The position numbers and the translations under genes were made by a program. Below, in pieces: positions 49,239 to 57,619 of a DNA stretch of 64,000 nucleotides; the stretch's first letter is position 1, and each line of letters begins with the position of its first letter. Below the pieces are notes generated by a model. It ran no database searches. It had not been told where the DNA came from and worked only from the letters and a program-made list of their open reading frames with translations. The DNA is from JAICUY01 sp963716585 (GTDB lineage: Bacteria; Chloroflexota; Limnocylindria; QHBO01): contig CAVQTN010000002.1 of the NCBI GenBank assembly GCA_963716585.1, positions 992,001 through 1,056,000 of the forward strand. Reading direction: 5' to 3'.

Positions 49239-50423
49239 ATGCCAGGCTTCGCAACGAGGGCAATCCACGCCGCCGGCCGGGTGCCGAAAGCACCGCAGGC
49301 GCCGATCAATGTGCCGATCTACCAGACCACCACCTTCGAGGTCGGATCAGCCCAGGACCTGGCCGACCTGCTCGAGTTCCGGACCCCGGGCCATTCGTAC
49401 ACGCGCTACTCCAACCCGACGCACGAGGCCCTGCAGGATGCGCTCGCCACGCTCGAAGGCGCCAAGGCCGCGCATGTCACCGCCTCGGGCATGGCCGCCA
49501 TCCATGCCGCCATCCTGTCGAGCGTCGAGCCGGGCGACCACGTCCTGGCGCCGGTCGCGTTGTACGGCGGCACGTACAGCCTGCTGGCCGGGCTCCTCGA
49601 GCGCTACGGCATCGCCCATTCGTTCGTCGACCAGACCGATGCGTCCGCGCTCGAGGCTGCCATCACCGAGCGCACCCGCCTGATCTGGCTCGAGACGATC
49701 GCCAATCCGACCACCGACCTGCCCGACATCGCGGCCGTCGCGAAGCTGGCGCGGCGGCATGGCGCCGCGGTCATCGTCGACAACACGTTCGCCTCGCCGT
49801 ACCTCTGCAACCCGCTGGGCCTCGGTGCGGACCTCGTGGTTCATTCGCTGACCAAGTACATCGGCGGTCATTCCGACCTGCTGGGCGGGGTCGTGCTGGG
49901 TAGCGCCGAACGCGTCGCCGCGGCGCGCCACGTCGCGGTCGAGGTCGGCGGCAACGCGAACCCGTTCGAGGCATTCCTGGCGCTGCGCGGGCTGAAGACG
50001 CTGGCGCTGCGCATGGAGCGCCACTCGGCGACGGCCCTGGCGGTCGCCTGTGCCCTCGAGGGGGCGCCGGGCATCTCGGCGGTGCGCTACCCCGGATTGA
50101 CCGGGCATCCGCAGCACGCGCTTGCCCGGCGACAGCTGCGCGACGGCAAGGCGGGCGGAATGATGGCCATCGACCTGTCCGGTGGCCGGCCGGCCGGCGA
50201 GAGGTTCCTGGGCGAGATCCGCGTCGCCGTGCACGCCACCAGCCTCGGCAGCGCCGAGACGTTATGCAGCCATCCGGCATCGTCGTCGCACCGCCAGTTC
50301 AGCGAGGCCGACCTGGCCACCGGCGGCCTGTCGGCGGGCACGGTCCGCGTCTCGATCGGCCTCGAGGACGCGGAGGACCTGATCGACGACCTGGCGCGGG
50401 CCGCGGAAGCCGCCGCCGGCTGA
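49239..50423 (+). CDS. trans-sulfuration family PLP enzyme (cystathionine gamma-synthase/lyase or methionine gamma-lyase)
   Basis: This 394-residue Cys/Met-metabolism PLP enzyme has the N-terminal FATRAIHAAG, PIYQTTTFEV, YTRYSNPTHEAL, and ASGMAAIHAAIL before the cofactor region. VDNTFASPYLCNPLGLGAD is followed by SLTKYIGGHSDLLGG, whose Lys binds PLP, and the C-terminal LGSAETLCSHPASSSH. The motif set cannot separate gamma-synthase, gamma-lyase and MGL activities. The start is ATG 49239. A PucR-type regulator gene begins seven bases after the stop, so the two may form one unit with a nitrogen or sulfur theme. Confidence 0.92.
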   Translation: MPGFATRAIHAAGRVPKAPQAPINVPIYQTTTFEVGSAQDLADLLEFRTPGHSYTRYSNPTHEALQDALATLEGAKAAHVTASGMAAIHAAILSSVEPGDHVLAPVALYGGTYSLLAGLLERYGIAHSFVDQTDASALEAAITERTRLIWLETIANPTTDLPDIAAVAKLARRHGAAVIVDNTFASPYLCNPLGLGADLVVHSLTKYIGGHSDLLGGVVLGSAERVAAARHVAVEVGGNANPFEAFLALRGLKTLALRMERHSATALAVACALEGAPGISAVRYPGLTGHPQHALARRQLRDGKAGGMMAIDLSGGRPAGERFLGEIRVAVHATSLGSAETLCSHPASSSHRQFSEADLATGGLSAGTVRVSIGLEDAEDLIDDLARAAEAAAG

Positions 50424-50430
50424 ACCCGCC

Positions 50431-51411
50431 GTGACCAGCGTCATCGATGCGTGGCGCGCCGCCGACCCGGAGGCGCGCCTCGTCTCGGGCTCGATCGAGG
50501 CGCTCGGCCACAGCGTGCGCGGCGTGCTGCGCACGCGCATAGCCGCTCCGCAGCTGCCACCGCGCGCCGAGGGCGAGATGCTGGTCGTCGACGCCGGGCT
50601 GCTGCATCGCTCGTCGCTCGACGAGCTGCGCGTTTCGATCGAGGAGGCCGGCCTGCGGCCGAGCGCGGTCATGGTCGCCGGCGCGGATGCGCCGCTCGAG
50701 CGCGCGGGCAGTGACCTGCCGGTGCTCGCCAGCTCGCGACCGGCTGCCAGCCTCGTCGAAGCGCTGGGGGCCTACCTGGCCGATGAGGCCGGATTCCTGG
50801 AGCGCTTCGCGGGCGAGCTTCGCCTGCGTGCGGCCGAGGCCGCCCTGGCCGACCCGGCACCGGCCGCGCCGGCCGGCCTCGTGGCCGCGCGGCTACGACG
50901 GGGCGTGGGCGTGGTGGCCGAACGGGAGCTGCTGGCAGTGACGCCGCGGCCGGCCGGCCGGGCGCCGGCGGCGCGCTTCGCGGCGCTGTTCGCCGGGTTG
51001 CTCTCCGGCGCGGCATGGCATGCCCGGGCGGTACGGCGCAGCGCCGAGGGGTTGTGGCTGTTCGAGCAGCCGGTGCGCTCGGGCGCGTCCGTCTGGTTGT
51101 TCGACGATCTGCCGCTGGCCCGCATCGACGAGGTCGCCGCGGAGGCGCTGGCGGTCACCCTGCGCGCCCTCCTGCGTCGGCCGCCACCTGCGCCGGTGCC
51201 GCCACCGCTGCCGGCCGTCGACGATGGCCTGGATGCCACGCTGCTCGCGGTCGCACGGGCCAACGGGCGCATCGCACCGGCTGCCCGTGCCCTCGGGGTC
51301 CACCGCAACACGGTCCTCTATCGGCTGCGGCGGGCGCGTGCCGATCGCGGCATCGACCCCCGCCGGCCGGAGGACGCGCTGCGCCTGCTGCGCGACGCCG
51401 ACGGGAGCTAG
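50431..51411 (+). CDS. PucR C-terminal HTH-type transcriptional regulator
   Basis: This 326-residue protein has a low-complexity Ala/Arg-rich N-terminal region without a recognised domain and a C-terminal PucR-type helix-turn-helix (about residues 268-322: LDATLLAVARANGRIAPAA, then ALGVHRNTVLYRLRRA, which is the recognition helix). Regulators with this domain respond to purine, amino acid or nitrogen status. GTG 50431 is seven bases after the PLP-enzyme stop. A perfect palindrome 14 bases after its own stop lies in front of glnA, so glnA is a plausible target. Confidence 0.88.
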   Translation: MTSVIDAWRAADPEARLVSGSIEALGHSVRGVLRTRIAAPQLPPRAEGEMLVVDAGLLHRSSLDELRVSIEEAGLRPSAVMVAGADAPLERAGSDLPVLASSRPAASLVEALGAYLADEAGFLERFAGELRLRAAEAALADPAPAAPAGLVAARLRRGVGVVAERELLAVTPRPAGRAPAARFAALFAGLLSGAAWHARAVRRSAEGLWLFEQPVRSGASVWLFDDLPLARIDEVAAEALAVTLRALLRRPPPAPVPPPLPAVDDGLDATLLAVARANGRIAPAARALGVHRNTVLYRLRRARADRGIDPRRPEDALRLLRDADGS

Positions 51412-51424
51412 ACCGGCAGACGGT

Positions 51425-51441
51425 TTGTGCAGAGTGCACAA
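51425..51441. promoter_or_regulatory. perfect palindromic operator candidate before glnA
   Basis: TTGTGCA (51425-51431) and TGCACAA (51435-51441) form a perfect 7-bp inverted repeat with a 3-base spacer. It lies in the 126-base gap between the PucR-type regulator and glnA, 97 bases before the glnA start. A 9-bp direct repeat GCCGGCGCC (51473-51481 and 51485-51493) lies downstream in the same gap. Confidence 0.6.
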
Positions 51442-51537
51442 CGCTTCGGAGGCCAGGATTGGTTCCCCGACTGCCGGCGCCCGGGCCGGCGCCCTACGCT
51501 GACGATCGACCAAGGAATCACCTTCTCGAGGATCATC

Positions 51538-52899
51538 ATGGCCACCAAGGAGCTCGCGGCAGCCCTCAAGCTCGCCGAGGAGCAGAACCTGCGCTTCGTC
51601 AGCCTGCAGTTCACCGATGTCGTCGGAGCGGTCAAATCGGTGCAAGTGCCGATGCACCAGCTGGAGCCGGCGGTGGAGCACGGCAAATGGTTCGACGGCT
51701 CGTCGATCGAGGGCTTCGCACGGATCGCCGAATCCGACATGTTCCTGGTCCCGGACCTGACGACCTTCGCGCCGATCCCGTGGGAGCCCGGCATCGACGC
51801 CGCGGGGACGAAGGTGGCGACCGGCAGCGCGCGGGTCATCTGCGACGTCTTCACCCCGAACGGCGATCCGTTCCCCGGCGACCCGCGGCACGTCCTGCGT
51901 CGCCAGGTGGATCGGGCCCGGGAGCGCGGGCTGGTGCTGAACACCGGTCCCGAGCTCGAGTTCTTCCTGCTGCAGCGCAACGGCGGCACCGAATCGCTGC
52001 CGCACGACGCGGCCGGTTACTTCGACCTCTCCGAGGACCTGGGCACCGAGGTCCGCAAGGAGATGATGAACGACCTCGAGGGTTTCGGCATCAAGGTCGA
52101 GACCGCGCACCACGAGGTCGCCACCGGCCAGCACGAGATCGACTTCGAGTATGCCGACGCGTTGCGCACCGCCGACAACGCGGTCACCTTCAAGACGACC
52201 CTCAAGGCCGCGGCGTCTCGGCGTGGCCTGTACGCCACCTTCATGCCCAAGCCGTTCTTCGGCATCAACGGCTCGGGAATGCACACCCACCAGTCGCTGT
52301 GGGACGTCAAGCGCAAGGTCAACGCCTTCGCCGATCCGTCGGACAGCTATGGACTGTCCGCCATGGCGCGCCAGTACATCGCCGGGACGCTGGAGCACGC
52401 CCGCGGCATGATCGCCGTGCTGGCGCCGCTGGTGAACTCCTACAAGCGCCTGGTGCCCGGCTACGAGGCGCCGGTGTACATCGGCTGGGCGCGCATCAAC
52501 AGATCCGCGCTGATCCGCATTCCGCAGATCAGCGCCGGGCAGACGAACTCGACCCGCATCGAGCTGCGCTGCGCCGATCCCTCGTCGAACCCGTACCTGG
52601 CCTTCGCGGTGATGCTCGCCGCCGGACTCGACGGCATCGACCGCGACCTGACGCCACCCGATCCGGTCGAGGAGAACCTCTACCACTTCGATGCGGCGAA
52701 GCTCGAGTCGCGCCATATCCGGCAGCTGCCCGGCACCCTGCGGGAGGCGCTCGATGAGCTGTGCGCCGACCCGGTGATCGGCGAGGCACTGGGGGAGCAT
52801 GTCCTCGAGCGCTTCGTCGAGGCCAAGACCGAGGAGTGGGACGAGTACCGCAAGCAGGTCTCGGGGTGGGAGGTCGAGCGCTACCTCGAGGCGTTCTGA
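51538..52899 (+). CDS. glnA: glutamine synthetase type I (GlnA)
   Basis: GlnA makes glutamine from glutamate, ammonia and ATP, the main ammonia-assimilation step. The 453-residue length is typical of GSI. Motifs are WFDGSSIEGFARIAESD, GPELEFFLL (metal-binding Glu), HHEVATGQHEIDF, KPFFGINGSGMHTHQSLW, and NRSALIRIP with SSNPYLAFAVML. The length suggests the GSI-alpha subclass without the adenylylation insert. ATG 51538 has GAGGA five bases upstream; the open frame further upstream lies in the regulator-operator gap. A strong hairpin follows the stop. Confidence 0.96.
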   Translation: MATKELAAALKLAEEQNLRFVSLQFTDVVGAVKSVQVPMHQLEPAVEHGKWFDGSSIEGFARIAESDMFLVPDLTTFAPIPWEPGIDAAGTKVATGSARVICDVFTPNGDPFPGDPRHVLRRQVDRARERGLVLNTGPELEFFLLQRNGGTESLPHDAAGYFDLSEDLGTEVRKEMMNDLEGFGIKVETAHHEVATGQHEIDFEYADALRTADNAVTFKTTLKAAASRRGLYATFMPKPFFGINGSGMHTHQSLWDVKRKVNAFADPSDSYGLSAMARQYIAGTLEHARGMIAVLAPLVNSYKRLVPGYEAPVYIGWARINRSALIRIPQISAGQTNSTRIELRCADPSSNPYLAFAVMLAAGLDGIDRDLTPPDPVEENLYHFDAAKLESRHIRQLPGTLREALDELCADPVIGEALGEHVLERFVEAKTEEWDEYRKQVSGWEVERYLEAF

Positions 52900-52930
52900 G
52901 CGCTCTCGCGTGTCGACCCCCGCGTACCGC

Positions 52931-52972
52931 GGTACCGGTGACGAACGGCACCACCGCTTAGTCGCCGGTACC
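52931..52972 (+). terminator. strong hairpin after glnA
   Basis: GGTACCGGTGAC (52931-52942) pairs with GTCGCCGGTACC (52961-52972) across 12 bases, with one G-U wobble and an 18-base loop, 31 bases after the glnA stop. No T-run follows. Overlapping its left arm is a perfect 12-bp palindrome GTACCGCGGTAC (52924-52935). Confidence 0.6.
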
Positions 52973-52998
52973 TCACTTCAGCTCACCTGACCGCCCAG

Positions 52999-53033
52999 CG
53001 GGCAAGCCATTGAGTACTGGCGCGTCTTGCCCG
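52999..53033. other. second hairpin in the glnA-CWB2 intergenic region
   Basis: CGGGCAAG (52999-53006) and CTTGCCCG (53026-53033) form a perfect 8-bp stem. Inside the loop, CCA...TGG can also pair. It lies about 90 bases before the TTG start of the CWB2 gene and may be a 5' leader element or operator. Confidence 0.45.
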
Positions 53034-53121
53034 GTCGTACTACCATCGCGGCTCCATGAGTCCGGGCGCCTCACCGGCGTACGTGCTCGCAATCATCCAT
53101 CGCGCACGAGGGGATCCCACC

Positions 53122-54667
53122 TTGATCGCTCGCCCTTCAACCCCGGTGAAGCTGCGCTCCGCGCGGATCATCGCCGCCCTGACCGCCCTGGCGGTCCTGG
53201 CCTTCTCCGTTCAGCTGGTGGTCGCCGGCACCGACAACGTGACGCTCGACAAGAGCTCATCGGCCCCTGCACCGCCGGCCACCGTCGCCTTGGGCTCGTC
53301 GTATACCTACACCCTGCTGGCCACCGTCGGCACCCTCCCCGCCACCACCATGGTCATCACCGACAACTCGCTCGACTATCCACAGGTGACCATCAACACC
53401 GCCACCTTCGCCGTCAACGGCGGCGCAGCAGTGCCCTGCGGCACGCACGGCCCCTCGCAGGTGCGCTGCGCCGTCGGGAGCGTGGCCGCCTCCGGCACGG
53501 TCAGCGTCGTGATCGGGGTGACCGTGGCCGCCAACGCCGCCACCGCCTGCGTGAACCCGCAGGACGGCGTGTCCTTCGACGACACGGTGCGCAACACCGC
53601 CAACGTGAGCTGGACCGACACCGATGGCCCGCAGCCACAGGTGAATTCCAACACCCTCGTCCGGGACCTGGCCTGCGGCGTCGCGCCGAGCCCCACCCCG
53701 ACCCCGACGTCAACCGCGACCGCGGGCGGCGGCCCCGCCGTCTCGCGACTCTTCGGCGCCAACCGCTATGACACCGCCGCCAAGCTGTCGCAGCAGCTCA
53801 CGCCGTCCCCGGGCGCCGGCGTTGACTCGGTCCTCGTGTCCACCGGCCTGCAGTTCCCCGACGCGCTGGCGGGCGGCCCGGCCGCGGACGCGAAGGCGAC
53901 GTCGATCCTGCTGACCCGGCAGGGCGACATTCCCACGGAAACCAAGGCGGAGCTCGCGCGGCTGAAGCCCAACACCATCTTCGTGCTGGGCGGCACGGCG
54001 GTCGTCTCCGACGTGCGTCCTCAACGAACTCAAGGCGACGTACGCCCGTAGCCACACGGTCACCCGCCTGGCGGGCACCGACCGCTATGAAAGCGCGAAA
54101 GCGATCGTCGATAACGCCTTCCCGGACCCGGTCAGCGACGTGATGATCGCCGACGGGACCAACTTCCCCGATGCGCTTGCGGGCGGGGCGGCGGCGGCGG
54201 CGAACAACATCCCGATCCTGCTGACCAAGCCCGCGAGCCTGCCGTCGGCGACGATCACCGCACTCAACCGACTTCAGCCGACTCGGATCTGGATCCTGGG
54301 TGGCACCGTCTCGGTGTCGGCCAGCGTCGAGACGGCGCTGCACACCTACGCGACGACGGTGACCCGCCTCGCCGGGGATGACCGTTACGAGACGGCCATC
54401 GCGATCACCACCCAGTTCTTCGCGCCCGGCGCCAACAGCCACATGTTCGTGGCGACCGGCGTGATCTTCCCCGATGCGCTGGTGGCAGGTCCGCATGCGG
54501 ACCCGCTGCTGCTCACCCGGGCCGCAGCGCTTCCGACTGGCGCTGCGCCGCCGCCGTTGAAGGGCGTCGCCGCCGAGGCGACGCGGCTCAACCCGAACGC
54601 GATCACCGTGCTCGGCGGGCCGACGCTCATCTCGGAGAACGTCGTCAACCAGCTGAAGGCGACCTGA
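53122..54667 (+). CDS. secreted beta-sandwich protein with three CWB2 repeats, +1 frameshift near 54014
   Basis: This exported protein likely starts at TTG 53122 (GAGGGG about 8 bases upstream), giving a 36-residue signal peptide. ATG 53056 is possible but makes the N-region too long. Residues ~40-180 form an all-beta domain resembling DUF11-type adhesin repeats (ALGSSYTYTLLATVGTL, TACVNPQDGVSFDDTVRNTA). A PTPTPTSTATA linker and three CWB2 repeats follow. In the first repeat one extra base within 54013-54016 breaks GGTAVVSD-xVLNEL; the frame stops at 54051, while the true protein continues one frame over from 54017 to 54667. Corrected length is about 514 residues. It is the paralogue of the next gene. 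Confidence 0.85.
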
Positions 54668-54682
54668 TCGGTCGACCGGCAG

Positions 54683-54714
54683 TCAGGCCCCGGGCCAGCG
54701 GGCTCGGGGCCTGA
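54683..54714 (+). terminator. hairpin between the two linker-type CWB2 genes
   Basis: TCAGGCCCCGGGCC (54683-54696) pairs with GGCTCGGGGCCTGA (54701-54714), a 14-bp stem with one G-U wobble and a 4-base loop, 15 bases after the stop. There is no T-run, but the stem is the strongest in this window and probably ends transcription of the upstream gene. Confidence 0.65.
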
Positions 54715-54742
54715 TCCAAGCCATCCACCAGGGGGGTAGTAC

Positions 54743-57499
54743 GTGCCTGTGACCCACGGGTCGAGCCACCGAGGACGGCGGTCCGCCCGGGCCGCTGCGG
54801 CGGTCCTTGCGCTCGTCGTGGCGCTCGTCGCGAGCGTCGGCCTGTCGATCCCCGGCGCCGCATTGGGCGGCGCGCCCGGAGCCAGGTTGCGCGAAGCCAC
54901 CCCGCGGGTGGTGCAGCTGCTCGAGGCCGGTCGCATCGGCGTCGCGAGGCCGATCGGCATCGTCTACGACACCAGACAGCAGTCGCTGGCGGTCCTGGAC
55001 CGCGGCACGTCGGGCCAGGCGCAAATCCGCTACGTCGCCGCATCCGGAGCGATGAGTGGCGGCCGGTCGCTGGGCCGAGCAGCTGATGGCAGGCTGTTCG
55101 GGTATGACACCTCGGCTGGCCACGTGGTGGCCAGCGAGCCCGGTGGATCCCTCCTGATCCTTCCCTCCGCCGGCGCGGCAGCGGCCGTGTCGGCCGACTC
55201 GCTGCCGACGGCCGCCAGCGGGATCGCGGTCGATCCACGCGACGGTTCGTGGGTCGTGCTCGAAGGAGCACAGCTGCATCGGCGCGCGAGCCTCGCTGCA
55301 GGCTCGGCGGAGTCGCTGGTGGCGACCCTCGGAGGCGTGGCGGAGGACCGGTTGATCGGTCCGGCCGTCGCGCCGGACGGCACGATCTTCGTCCTCGATG
55401 CGGACGCGGCGCTGCTCCACGAAGTCGCGCCTGATGGCGCGGCACGGGAATCACGCGACGTCAGCGACGCGCAGCTGCGCGACCCGCGCGGGATCGCGCT
55501 GGCACCCAGCGCGGATCCGACGGACGGGCCGTCCGTCACCAACCTCTTCGTGGCGGACGCCGGCTCCTTGCAGGGCAGCGGTGCCGGCGTCGTCGAGCTC
55601 GAGCTCACCTCGGCGGCGCTCAGTCCGCAGCTGCAGGCCCTGGCCGCCACCCCGGCGACCGTCATCCGGACCATCGATACGTCCGCGTGGGCGACACCCA
55701 GCACCGACCCCGGCGCGATCGCGTATGCCAGCTGGCTCGATCAGCTGATCGTCACCGACTCCGAGATCGAGGAGGCACCGGCGCCCTGGTGGAATGGCGC
55801 GAACGGGTTCATCTCCAGCAGGACGGGAACGCTTGCCGGAACATTCGATCTCACGAGGTTCAATCAGCGGGAGCCCGCCGGCGTCACGGTCGATCCGGGC
55901 AGCAAGCTGATGTACAGCTCGGACGACAGCAATGACAAGGTGTTCGTCATTGATCCCGGGTCGGACGGTGTCTACAACGGCAACGACACGCTGGTGCGCT
56001 CCTTCTCGCTGGTGCACGCCTGCGCGTCGGGCGGCACGCCGTGCGTCATCGATCCGGAGGGGCTCGGCTTCGGGAACGGTCACCTCTTCATCTCGGACGG
56101 CACGGGCAAGGAGATCTGGGAGCTCGCCCCGGGGTCCAACGGCCATTTCGACGGCACGTCGGGCGACGGTGGCGACGACGTCGTGGTCAACCATTTCGAC
56201 ACCGAAGTGATCGGGCACAAGAATCCGGAAGGCGTCGACTTCAGCTCGGACGGCACCCTCTGGATCGTGAGCAACACGGTCAGCAATCAGCTGCTCAGCC
56301 AGGTGACCACGGCCGGTTCGGTGCTGCAGGAGATCGACCTCAAGGGCATCTTCGGGATCAGCCACCCGGGCGAGGTGGCCATCGCGCCGCGCTCGAACGG
56401 CAGCGGCTGGAGCGCCTACGTGGCTGATCGCGGCATCGACAACGCTGCCGACCAGAACGAGAACGACGGCAAGATCTTCGAGGTGGCGGTCACCCTTGGC
56501 GGGCCATCGCCCACTCCGACCCCGACGGCGAGCGCCAGCGCCACGCCCACGCCGAGCGCGGCGCCGCGCAGCGTGGTGCGCGCGGCTGGCGCCGACCGCT
56601 ACGGCACCGCCGCCAATGTGTCGCAGATCCACTGGCCAAGCCCCGGCGCGGGCATTGCGGCGGCCTATGTTGCCAGCGGCGAAGCCTTCCCCGATGCGCT
56701 GGCCGGTGCCCCGGCTGCCGACCGGCGCGGGGGTCCGATGCTCCTGGTGCGCAGGAACGATATTCCTGGGGCGACCAGCGCCGAGCTGACGCGTCTCAAG
56801 CCGAACGTCATCTACCTGCTGGGCGGCCCGGCGATCGTGTCGACCGCGGTCGAGACACAGCTGGCCGCCTACGCGCGCAGCCATTCCGTCATCCGACTCG
56901 GCGGCACGGACCGTTACGAGACGGCGGTCGACGTCGTCGGCAACGCCTTCCCCGCGGGAGTGTCGGACGTCATGGTCGCCACCGGACAGGGCTTCGCCGA
57001 TGCGCTGGCCGGCGGCGCCGCGGCCTCCAGGGCCAACATGCCGATCCTGCTGGTGCGGTCGAACGACATCCCGGCCTCGACCGCCGCCAAGCTCTCGTCG
57101 CTCGGTCCGAACCGGATCTGGGTGCTCGGAGGCCCCGCCTCGATCTCCACCGCGGTCGAGGCCCAGCTGCACGGCTACGCCGGGACGGTGACGCGCCTGG
57201 CGGGCGACGATCGCTACGAGACCGCGATCCACATCTCGAAGCAGTTCTTCAACGCGGCCAGTGGCGACCACCTGTGGGTCGCCACCGGTGCGCTCTTCCC
57301 CGACGCGCTGTCGGCCGGGGCGACCGGTGACCCGGTGCTGCTGACCCGCCAGGCGCATCTGCCGACCGGCGCGCTGCCGGCTCCACTGGAAGCGGTGAGC
57401 CCTGAGATCGGGCGTCTCGACCCGAGCCTCACGCACGTGCTGGGAGGCAGCGCGGTCGTATCGGACGCCGTGCTCAACGAGATCCGCGCGGTTCCCTGA
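54743..57499 (+). CDS. secreted beta-propeller (NHL/SMP-30-like) protein with three CWB2 repeats
   Basis: This 918-residue exported protein has GTG 54743 with a G-rich RBS seven bases upstream and a signal peptide to about residue 42. Residues ~50-590 are a propeller-like beta region with recurring blades such as GIVYDTRQQSLAVLD, GIAVDPRDGSWVVLE, PEGLGFGNGHLFISDG and NPEGVDFSSDGTLWIVSN. An Asp-rich segment (DSNDKVFVIDPGSDG) may bind calcium. A PTPTPTASASATPTP linker leads to three CWB2 repeats (about 612-918). The propeller could bind a ligand or act as an esterase/phytase-like enzyme; no active site is certain. It is intact, unlike its upstream paralogue. Confidence 0.87.
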   Translation: MPVTHGSSHRGRRSARAAAAVLALVVALVASVGLSIPGAALGGAPGARLREATPRVVQLLEAGRIGVARPIGIVYDTRQQSLAVLDRGTSGQAQIRYVAASGAMSGGRSLGRAADGRLFGYDTSAGHVVASEPGGSLLILPSAGAAAAVSADSLPTAASGIAVDPRDGSWVVLEGAQLHRRASLAAGSAESLVATLGGVAEDRLIGPAVAPDGTIFVLDADAALLHEVAPDGAARESRDVSDAQLRDPRGIALAPSADPTDGPSVTNLFVADAGSLQGSGAGVVELELTSAALSPQLQALAATPATVIRTIDTSAWATPSTDPGAIAYASWLDQLIVTDSEIEEAPAPWWNGANGFISSRTGTLAGTFDLTRFNQREPAGVTVDPGSKLMYSSDDSNDKVFVIDPGSDGVYNGNDTLVRSFSLVHACASGGTPCVIDPEGLGFGNGHLFISDGTGKEIWELAPGSNGHFDGTSGDGGDDVVVNHFDTEVIGHKNPEGVDFSSDGTLWIVSNTVSNQLLSQVTTAGSVLQEIDLKGIFGISHPGEVAIAPRSNGSGWSAYVADRGIDNAADQNENDGKIFEVAVTLGGPSPTPTPTASASATPTPSAAPRSVVRAAGADRYGTAANVSQIHWPSPGAGIAAAYVASGEAFPDALAGAPAADRRGGPMLLVRRNDIPGATSAELTRLKPNVIYLLGGPAIVSTAVETQLAAYARSHSVIRLGGTDRYETAVDVVGNAFPAGVSDVMVATGQGFADALAGGAAASRANMPILLVRSNDIPASTAAKLSSLGPNRIWVLGGPASISTAVEAQLHGYAGTVTRLAGDDRYETAIHISKQFFNAASGDHLWVATGALFPDALSAGATGDPVLLTRQAHLPTGALPAPLEAVSPEIGRLDPSLTHVLGGSAVVSDAVLNEIRAVP

Positions 57500-57619
57500 C
57501 GGTATACTCCGCGGCGTCCGCGCGACACCGCGCGGCGCAGAGCGAGGGACGTCGTGCAGCAGCTCGATCGGCGAAGGGCCAGCGCGGCGACGGCCGTTCG
57601 CGGCACGCACTGAGCGCCG

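Noticed and set aside
50893..52800. Long minus-strand open frame of 635 codons opposite glnA
   Set aside because: High GC content keeps shadow frames open; glnA on the plus strand has full family motifs.
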